Below, in pieces: positions 1-4,580 of a stretch of DNA of 7,145 nt. The stretch lies in contig CAVFDI010000076.1 in assembly GCA_963621145.1 (NCBI GenBank), forward strand, positions 1 through 7,145. Direction: 5' to 3'. Position 1 is the stretch's first letter, and each line of letters begins with the position of its first letter. The position numbers and the translations under genes were made by a program. Under the pieces are notes generated by a model. It was not told the DNA's origin. It made no database searches and saw only the letters and a list, made by a program, of their open reading frames with translations. The DNA comes from W0P28-013 sp963621145. GTDB taxonomy: Bacteria; Bacteroidota; Bacteroidia; Bacteroidales; Paludibacteraceae.

Positions 1-2
1 CA

Positions 3-1256
3 GATGGCAATTCTCCCGTAATTGGTGCGAAACAAGACTCCGACGGCATTTACTACTGGACACTCGATGGCGAATTTTTGAAGGATGCCGAAGGAAATCC
101 ACTGCCCGTAACTGGTGCAGATGGTGCAGATGGCGTTGTGCCTCGGCTCATGATTGATGACGATGGCGATTGGTGCATATCGTACAATGGCGGCGCAGAT
201 TGGGAGAAAATCGGGCAAGCTACGGGCGACAAAGGCGAAGCGGGCAAACGTTTTTTCGAAAAGTTTGAATTCACCGAAAGCAGCGCAACCATCACGTTGG
301 CTGATGGTACAAAGCTGATTTTGCCGCGCACCAATGGCGAAAACGACCACACACTAACTTACGATGCTAACGGTGGCGAAGGCACTATGGTCACCGAAAA
401 CGTTTGGAGTCAGAGGGTTATTACAACCGTGAAAGATTGCGCCTTTACGCGCATGGGCTACACCTTTTTAACATGGAACACCCAACCCGATGGTACAGGC
501 ATTACCTATGCAGCTGGCTCGTCTATCAATCTGAAAGAAAATACCACGCTCTATGCGCAGTGGCTCGATATACGCTTCTCTATTATTTCAGGCAAGAAAG
601 TGCTATTTGCCCCAGGCAACTTGCAATACAAGGCCTTCGAAGACACTTGGCGCTTTGCCGAGCACCAATACGATTATATCGGCGTTGGCAATTGTAACAT
701 CTCTTATGATTATGAGGGTTGGATAGACCTCTTTGGTTGGGGTACAGCGAATGACCCTACGAACACAAGCACAACTGAAACTGATTATACCTTCACCGAT
801 TGGGGAACGAAAGAGATAGGAAACTATGCTGCCAACACATGGCGCACGCTAACGAATAATGAATGGGTTGCTATAATCGAAACTCGCACCAACGCAAGCA
901 ACCTCTATGGCTTTGCAACAGTCAATGGCATAAAAGGACTAATTTTATTGCCAGATAGCTGGACGACGCCAAATGGTATTACTTTCAATGCAGGCACTGC
1001 TGCCTTTACAAACAATGTTTACACTATCACGCAATGGCAGCAAATGGAAGTCCTAGGCGCTGTCTTTCTGCCTGCAGCGGGTTTCCGCTATGAAAAAAAC
1101 GTGAACAAAGTTCAGTTGAAAGGCAACTATTGGTCAAGTACGGAGAACGGCGCGAGCTACGCGTACATTCTCAACTTCGGCGATAATCTCCTCGAACCGC
1201 AGGTCGACCGCTATCGTTGCTACGGGCACAGTGTGCGTTTAGTCCGAGAACTCTAA
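3..1256 (+). CDS. Modular surface protein, 5'-truncated (DUF4988-like, Listeria-Bacteroides repeat, FISUMP/C-type-lectin-like tail)
   Basis: The reading frame is open from the window edge to TAA at 1254-1256, so the true start lies upstream; 417 residues are visible. Residues are numbered from the codon at position 3. Residues 1-110 match the DUF4988 / PL29 N-terminal pattern of gut Bacteroidales: short collagen-like GADGADG stretches, then a WCISYNGGADWEKIG segment and a TITLADGTKLILP strand. Residues 116-187 form one InlB-like Listeria-Bacteroides (Flg_new) repeat, from LTYDANGG to TTLYAQW. Residues 193-417 are a FISUMP/DUF1566-like domain with the hallmarks FAPGNLQY, WIDLFGWG, FLPAAGFR, YWSSTENG and a terminal SVRLVREL. 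Known members of these families are secreted or surface proteins; no catalytic residues are evident and the signal peptide would lie outside the window. Adhesin or ligand-binding function is inference. The tail also resembles DGR target proteins (see the separate entry). Confidence 0.85.
   Translation, partial: DGNSPVIGAKQDSDGIYYWTLDGEFLKDAEGNPLPVTGADGADGVVPRLMIDDDGDWCISYNGGADWEKIGQATGDKGEAGKRFFEKFEFTESSATITLADGTKLILPRTNGENDHTLTYDANGGEGTMVTENVWSQRVITTVKDCAFTRMGYTFLTWNTQPDGTGITYAAGSSINLKENTTLYAQWLDIRFSIISGKKVLFAPGNLQYKAFEDTWRFAEHQYDYIGVGNCNISYDYEGWIDLFGWGTANDPTNTSTTETDYTFTDWGTKEIGNYAANTWRTLTNNEWVAIIETRTNASNLYGFATVNGIKGLILLPDSWTTPNGITFNAGTAAFTNNVYTITQWQQMEVLGAVFLPAAGFRYEKNVNKVQLKGNYWSSTENGASYAYILNFGDNLLEPQVDRYRCYGHSVRLVREL
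1122..1256 (+). other. Candidate DGR variable region (C-type-lectin-like 3' end)
   Basis: This is the last 45 codons of the surface-protein gene. The scaffold GNYWSST...AYxLNF...GHSVRLV is the arrangement seen in C-type-lectin-fold targets of Bacteroidetes diversity-generating retroelements, where AAY codons in a template repeat become NNY codons. Between 1143 and 1229, 22 of 29 codons end in C or T, including GTC GAC CGC TAT CGT TGC TAC. No reverse transcriptase or template repeat is visible in the window, and the same scaffold occurs in non-variable FISUMP paralogues, so this remains a hypothesis. Confidence 0.3.
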
Positions 1257-1262
1257 AAGCAT

Positions 1263-1289
1263 AAGGTGGTGAAGATAATATACCGCCTT
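1263..1289 (+). other. Hairpin 6 nt after the surface-protein stop codon
   Basis: AAGGTGGT (1263-1270) pairs with ACCGCCTT (1282-1289) as an 8-bp stem with one G-U pair and an 11-nt loop. No T-run follows, so it is not a typical intrinsic terminator by itself. It may protect the mRNA 3' end. If the upstream tail is a DGR variable region, it sits where the post-VR hairpin of such systems is found, although known DGR hairpins usually have short loops. Confidence 0.4.
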
Positions 1290-1304
1290 TGGGGGTAATT
1301 CTGT

Positions 1305-1336
1305 AGAAATCGTATTTTTTCTTTCATACGATTTTT
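1305..1336 (+). terminator. Probable intrinsic terminator of the surface-protein gene
   Basis: AAATCGTAT (1307-1315) and ATACGATTT (1326-1334) form a perfect 9-bp stem. It extends to 11 bp with a G-U and an A-T pair, around a 10-nt pyrimidine-rich loop. The stem is AT-rich and runs into only five T residues, so termination strength is uncertain. It lies between two genes with different apparent roles and just upstream of a promoter-like site, which fits a transcription boundary. Confidence 0.5.
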
Positions 1337-1362
1337 GACCCTATGGGTTGACAAAAAATGTG

Positions 1363-1370
1363 TAACTTTG
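1363..1370 (+). promoter_or_regulatory. Bacteroidetes-type -7 box for the prenyltransferase gene
   Basis: TAACTTTG matches the TAnnTTTG consensus exactly and ends 25 nt before the ATG at 1396, leaving a 5' leader of roughly 20 nt. The -33 element is unclear: a TTTG at 1334-1337 is 25 nt away and a TTG at 1348-1350 is 12 nt away, both outside the usual range of about 17-23. Confidence 0.55.
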
Positions 1371-1395
1371 TGGTCAGATATTTTTTCTGAAAAAC

Positions 1396-2418
1396 ATGAA
1401 CACATTACACTTTTGGTTGAAAAATAGTCGCGATATTTCGCTGCCGCAATCGGCACTGCCATGCCTCACGGCCATTGTGCTGTGCATTGGGCAAGATGGA
1501 TTTGTTTGGTGGCTGGCGTTGCCTGTACTATTAGGCGTTTGCGCAGCACATTTGGGCATGAATCTGGCCGACGACTATTTCGATTTTAAACACGATTCGC
1601 GCATTCGTTCCGAGATTTGTTCGGAGAGCATTCGTGCCCGCGTGGACAAATGCAACTACCTGCGCGACGGTTCTACCACGCTACCTGCGCTCGGTTGGGC
1701 GGTGGTCTGTTTCTTGGCTTTTGCTGCCACCATGGGCGCAGTGGCACTGATTGCGCAATGGCTCATCAACGGCTGGCAAGCCACGCTCGGCATTGTGCTT
1801 TACGCACTGCTGGGACTGCTGTTGGGCATCAGTTATTCGGGCAAACCGCTCGAATTGGGCTATCATGGCTTTGGCGAGTTGGTCATAGGACTGATGTTTG
1901 GCCCGCTTAACATGCTTGGCGTGCAGGCTGCCATGACGGGTCAAATCTTTTCGTGGCCAATGTTCTGCATCAGTTTGGCGGTGGGCTGCTTGGTTACCAA
2001 CATCTTGTATGTTCATTCGGTGATGGAGGTGAATGCCGATGCTGCACTTGACAAAATGACTTTTGCGCGTCTGCTGCGCCGTCCGAGCGTGATGGTGGCG
2101 TTCGTGGCGCTGTTTGCCCTGCTGCCGTTCGTGCTGTTGGGCGTTGGCATAGTGCTGAAATGGTGGAGTGCATGGTATCTGCTCACGCTCGCCACACTGC
2201 CCATGTCTGTCTATCTCATCTATTCCACACACTGTTTCACACAAAACAAAACCTGCATCAACTCGCCGCGCTGGTGGATGGGACCGATGGGCAAATGGAG
2301 CGACTATGTGCAAGCTGGCATCGATTGGTTCTTGATTCGCTGGCTTCTGGCACGCAACATCTGCACATTCTTCTGCCTGATAATCATCGTGGTATACGCA
2401 GTTGGGCTGTTGGTGTAA
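1396..2418 (+). CDS. UbiA/MenA-family integral membrane prenyltransferase
   Basis: The 340-residue, strongly hydrophobic protein has about 8-9 predicted membrane segments. Enzymes of this family transfer a polyprenyl group from its diphosphate to an aromatic or other acceptor at the inner membrane; MenA makes demethylmenaquinone from 1,4-dihydroxy-2-naphthoate. The first Asp-rich motif is NLADDYFDFKHD (residues 56-67), corresponding to NLANDYxD in MenA, with Asp59 where Asn is usual. The second is EVNAD (211-215) followed by DKMTFARLL, aligning with RDIESD...KRTLAVRLG of MenA with Glu replacing the first Asp. SYSGKPLELGYHGFGELVIG (146-165) also follows the MenA pattern. The length is somewhat above the usual ~300. 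The ATG lies 25 nt after a -7 box. The motif changes and the absence of men genes nearby suggest a MenA-like paralogue with another acceptor, but a true menA cannot be excluded. Confidence 0.85.
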   Translation: MNTLHFWLKNSRDISLPQSALPCLTAIVLCIGQDGFVWWLALPVLLGVCAAHLGMNLADDYFDFKHDSRIRSEICSESIRARVDKCNYLRDGSTTLPALGWAVVCFLAFAATMGAVALIAQWLINGWQATLGIVLYALLGLLLGISYSGKPLELGYHGFGELVIGLMFGPLNMLGVQAAMTGQIFSWPMFCISLAVGCLVTNILYVHSVMEVNADAALDKMTFARLLRRPSVMVAFVALFALLPFVLLGVGIVLKWWSAWYLLTLATLPMSVYLIYSTHCFTQNKTCINSPRWWMGPMGKWSDYVQAGIDWFLIRWLLARNICTFFCLIIIVVYAVGLLV

Positions 2419-2432
2419 GACATAGAATATTT

Positions 2433-2558
2433 CTCACTCCTAACTTCTCACTCCTAACTTCTCACTCCTCACTCCTAACTTCTCACTCCTCACTCCTAAC
2501 TTCTCACTCCTAACTCCTCACTCCTAATTCCTAATTCCTAACTCCTCACTCCTAATTG
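2433..2558 (+). repeat. Heptanucleotide tandem array, 18 units, consensus CTMAYTY
   Basis: Read from 2433, the sequence divides into exactly 18 consecutive heptads with no insertion or deletion: CTCACTC (9 copies), CTAACTT (4), CTAACTC (2), CTAATTC (2) and a final CTAATTG. The + strand has no G from 2426 to 2557. The array fills most of the 145-nt gap between the prenyltransferase and the radical SAM gene and ends 5 nt before the ATG at 2564. No TAnnTTTG box is visible in the gap, so the two genes may be co-transcribed through it. The transcript would be unstructured, which could help initiation without a Shine-Dalgarno sequence (inference). Confidence 0.95.
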
Positions 2559-2563
2559 AATTT

Positions 2564-3472
2564 ATGCTGAAGCAATATCTTTATTTGGCTCAATGGTTCG
2601 TTCGGGCGCGATTTTTCGGAAGGCGCGCGCCACTGCAGACGGTGCTTTTCATCACCGACAAATGCAATCTGCGCTGCAAACACTGTTCGGTCTACGGCAG
2701 CGCGGGCTACCATCAGCGCACTTTTGCCGACATCGAAAGCGACATGCGCTACGCCTATGCACAGGGTTCGCGTTTTATCGACCTCGAAGGCGGCGAACCA
2801 ACACTTTGGCGCGAAGGCGAACGCACCATCAACGACATCATCGACAAGGCGCGCGAAATCGGCTTTTTTTCGATAACTGTAACAACCAACGCACAGCAAG
2901 ATTTTTCGTGGATTCACCCGCATTCCATCTGGGTTTCGATGGACGGCGTGGGCGAATATCACGAGCGCATTCGGGGCAACGGCACTTTTGCACGATTGGA
3001 GGAGAACATTGCAAAATCGCATCAAAACCACATCTGCGTGAACATGGTGGTGAACACACTCAACTACGAGTCGGTGGACGCAGCCATGGATTATGTGCGC
3101 CAAAACAATGCTATCGAGCAGATTTCAATCAATTTTCACACGCCATATCCCGGCACCGAATATCTGGCCTTGCCGCCCGAACAAAAAGCCGCCATCATCG
3201 ACAAAGTGATTGATTACAAACATCGTGGTTACCCAATAATGAACAGTCTTTCGGGATTGAAAAAGATGAAACGCAACGTTCTGGGGCAGATTTCGCTCGG
3301 GAAAGAATGCTTCGTCACCAATTTCATCTATCCCGATGGCAGTCGTGGTTTGTGCTTGGGCTACGGCACCGATCAATGTCGCCAATGCGGTTTTTGCATG
3401 GCAGGCGAAATGGCGTCGGTCTTCCATTTTTGCCCCGACACACTGCTGAGCGGTTTCAAACTGCGCATGTAA
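2564..3472 (+). CDS. Radical SAM enzyme with SPASM/Twitch-like C-terminal cysteines
   Basis: The protein has 302 residues. CNLRCKHC (Cys34, Cys38, Cys41) is the CxxxCxxC motif that binds the SAM-cleaving 4Fe-4S cluster, preceded by a beta strand, VLFITDK. GGEP (76-79) is the SAM-contacting motif after strand RFIDLE, and VTTNA and WVSMDG fit later strands of the partial TIM barrel. The C-terminal part has C249-x9-G-x4-C264, the start of a SPASM pattern, then C272-x2-C275-x2-C278 and Cys290, implying an auxiliary Fe-S cluster in a shortened, Twitch-like arrangement. SPASM enzymes modify peptides, carbohydrates or other small substrates; the substrate here is unknown. No precursor peptide gene is visible next to it. 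It follows the prenyltransferase gene, so a role in maturing a prenylated product is possible but unproven. The ATG lies just after the G-free heptad array. Confidence 0.88.
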   Translation: MLKQYLYLAQWFVRARFFGRRAPLQTVLFITDKCNLRCKHCSVYGSAGYHQRTFADIESDMRYAYAQGSRFIDLEGGEPTLWREGERTINDIIDKAREIGFFSITVTTNAQQDFSWIHPHSIWVSMDGVGEYHERIRGNGTFARLEENIAKSHQNHICVNMVVNTLNYESVDAAMDYVRQNNAIEQISINFHTPYPGTEYLALPPEQKAAIIDKVIDYKHRGYPIMNSLSGLKKMKRNVLGQISLGKECFVTNFIYPDGSRGLCLGYGTDQCRQCGFCMAGEMASVFHFCPDTLLSGFKLRM

Positions 3473-3488
3473 GAAAATTCAGTTTGCG

Positions 3489-3519
3489 TTTGCCGATTGA
3501 GCATAATTTCATACTTTTG
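3489..3519 (+). promoter_or_regulatory. Promoter of the plsC-like gene
   Basis: TTTG (3489-3492), a 19-nt spacer and TACTTTTG (3512-3519) form a textbook Bacteroidetes -33/-7 promoter. It is the best-matching promoter in the window. The inferred transcription start near 3525 leaves a leader of about 65 nt before the ATG at 3591, so the acyltransferase can be transcribed independently of the radical SAM gene. Confidence 0.75.
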
Positions 3520-3590
3520 CAAGAAAAAAGATTTGAACGCACAGACGTGACATGTAGCGTCCCCAACTTTATAAACTTTCAAACTCTTCC

Positions 3591-4319
3591 ATGTATCGCA
3601 AAATCAACCCATTTTACACCATCTACGAAATTTTGGTATTTTGGCCCATTGCGGTGGTCATCACCACTTTTACGGCCGTGGTGACCATTGCCATAACGCC
3701 ATTCAGCAAAAGCGCAAAGTGGGGTTACTACCCTGCCATTGTTTGGGCGCGACTGATGTGCGCTGTTGCGTTGGTGCGCGTAAAAATTGAGGGGCGCGAA
3801 CGTTACAACCAAAAACAATCGTACATTTTTGTGGCAAATCACCAAAGCATATACGACATTTTCCCCATCTACGGCTACATTGGCAACCGTTTTGTGTGGA
3901 TTATGAAGAAAGAGATTCAGAGCATTCCGCTCGTTGGCAAAGCCTGTTCCGCCGTGGGACACATTTTTATCGATCGCAGCAATGCCATCAAATCGAAACA
4001 CAGCATCGAAGCGGCCGAACGCAAACTGACAAACGGCATGTCGGTGGTGATTTTCCCCGAAGGTAGTCGCACACGCACTGGCGAAATGGGGCGTTTCAAA
4101 CGCGGCGCATTTAGCATTGCAGCCGACCTGCATTTGCCCGTAGTACCAATCACCATCAATGGCGCATACGATGTGTTGCCCGCTGGTTCTGCGCTGATAA
4201 AACCTAGCACCATAGAACTGATTTTTCACGATCCGATAGACACAACCGATCTGACGCACGAAAATCTGAACGAATTTCTCGAAAACACGCGCAACATCAT
4301 TGCAAATGATTTAAGGTAG
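3591..4319 (+). CDS. plsC: 1-acyl-sn-glycerol-3-phosphate acyltransferase (PlsC family)
   Basis: The 242-residue protein has the usual length for bacterial PlsC. PlsC moves an acyl chain to the sn-2 position of lysophosphatidic acid, giving phosphatidic acid at the cytoplasmic face of the inner membrane. All family blocks are visible: NHQSIYD with the catalytic HX4D pair His84/Asp89, GHIFIDRS (123-130), the glycerophosphate-binding FPEGSR (155-160), and VVPITI (184-189). A hydrophobic N-terminal segment at about residues 14-36 should anchor it in the membrane. It has its own promoter. The last codons and the TAG stop lie inside the left arm of an inverted repeat that begins at 4310, so the present C-terminus (NDLR) may have been fixed by an insertion. 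Some members of this superfamily acylate ornithine lipids or other acceptors, so the exact substrate is less certain than the family. Confidence 0.92.
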   Translation: MYRKINPFYTIYEILVFWPIAVVITTFTAVVTIAITPFSKSAKWGYYPAIVWARLMCAVALVRVKIEGRERYNQKQSYIFVANHQSIYDIFPIYGYIGNRFVWIMKKEIQSIPLVGKACSAVGHIFIDRSNAIKSKHSIEAAERKLTNGMSVVIFPEGSRTRTGEMGRFKRGAFSIAADLHLPVVPITINGAYDVLPAGSALIKPSTIELIFHDPIDTTDLTHENLNEFLENTRNIIANDLR

Positions 4320-4330
4320 GTTCTAAAAAT

Positions 4331-4338
4331 TATCTTTG
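4331..4338 (+). promoter_or_regulatory. -7 box at the inner edge of the left inverted repeat
   Basis: TATCTTTG matches TAnnTTTG and is followed by CAAGA, the same extension seen after the plsC -7 box and after the box at 4407. No convincing -33 element lies 17-23 nt upstream, so activity is uncertain. It would drive transcription rightward across the element toward the PorE-like gene. Confidence 0.4.
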
Positions 4339-4406
4339 CAAGAATTTTTGAATTATAATCGAGCAGATTTGATAAAATAGGCTGCGTCTCAGCATTCGAT
4401 TTGCAC

Positions 4407-4414
4407 TATTTTTG
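4407..4414 (+). promoter_or_regulatory. Second -7 box inside the MITE-like element
   Basis: TATTTTTG matches TAnnTTTG and is again followed by CAAGA. No good -33 element is visible at the usual distance. Transcription starting near 4420 would give a leader of about 160 nt for the PorE-like gene and would include the possible 26-codon ORF at 4467. Confidence 0.4.
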
Positions 4415-4466
4415 CAAGAGTTTTTGAAGGCGCAAGGTGGCTTGTAACTAAAAAAACTCGAAAAAG

Positions 4467-4547
4467 ATGCCTATTAGAAACGAAAATTCGCAAAGAGCGA
4501 TTAAAGCAGCAAAAGCATTTAGGAACTTGCCAAAGAAAAAAATATAA
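4467..4547 (+). CDS. Possible 26-residue basic leader peptide
   Basis: An ATG at 4467 opens a 26-codon frame ending in TAA at 4545, encoding a Lys/Arg-rich peptide that begins MPIRNENSQRAIKAAKAF and ends in LPKKKI. It lies within the inverted-repeat-bounded element, about 50 nt after the second -7 box and in the same frame as the following gene. The preceding AACTCGAAAAAG stretch is A-rich, as is common at Bacteroidetes starts. A frame this short can easily arise by chance; no family is recognised. Confidence 0.2.
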   Translation: MPIRNENSQRAIKAAKAFRNLPKKKI

Positions 4548-4580
4548 AAGCGTAGAATTTTAAAACCTACCTTAAAAAAA

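Larger units (their letters stand above)
4331..4428 (+). repeat. Direct repeat pair of 22 nt carrying the -7 box
   Basis: Positions 4331-4352 and 4407-4428 are the same 22-nt sequence with two differences (C/T at the fourth base, A/G at the fourteenth), offset by 76 nt. Each copy contains TAnnTTTGCAAGA followed by TTTTTGAA. The duplication lies wholly within the inverted-repeat-bounded element and could give tandem promoters or binding sites. Confidence 0.75.
4310..4576. mobile_element. MITE-like element with 13-bp perfect terminal inverted repeats
   Basis: TTTAAGGTAGGTT (4310-4322) is the exact reverse complement of AACCTACCTTAAA (4564-4576). Pairing continues inward, with one mismatch and one bulge, to about 4331 and 4556. 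If the shared TTAA is read as a duplicated target, the element itself is GGTAGGTT...AACCTACC, about 257 bp, flanked by TTAA. It fills the gap between plsC and the next gene exactly: it holds the plsC TAG stop, and the next start codon begins 4 nt after its right end. No transposase is encoded, as expected for a non-autonomous element. It could instead be a long-range RNA stem shared by the two genes; copies elsewhere in the genome would decide. Confidence 0.5.

Noticed and set aside
78..1256. TTG at 78 as the true start of the first gene
   Set aside because: The frame and the DUF4988-like homology continue upstream to the window edge (TPVIG-type SPVIGAKQDSDGIYYW), and no signal peptide follows the TTG.
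1348..1370. TTG at 1348 paired with TAACTTTG as a complete promoter
   Set aside because: The 12-nt spacer is too short for the Bacteroidetes sigma factor; only the -7 box is kept as a feature.
1681..2313. Minus-strand open frame (210 codons) opposite the prenyltransferase
   Set aside because: The translation is His/Gln/Arg-rich and low in hydrophobic clusters, typical of the complement of a membrane-protein gene; no family match.
2160..2513. Frame continuing through the heptad array, giving a repeated Ser/Leu/Thr tail
   Set aside because: The 21-nt-like translation of the array only reflects the heptad period read in threes; the frame begins inside the prenyltransferase gene without a credible start.
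2433..2558. CRISPR array
   Set aside because: The 7-nt units are directly contiguous, with no spacers and no repeats of CRISPR length; it is a simple tandem repeat.
3579..4259. Long minus-strand open frame (226 codons) opposite plsC
   Set aside because: It lies over a gene with all PlsC motifs, resembles no family, is rich in His/Phe/Ala as expected of an antisense frame, and has no promoter.
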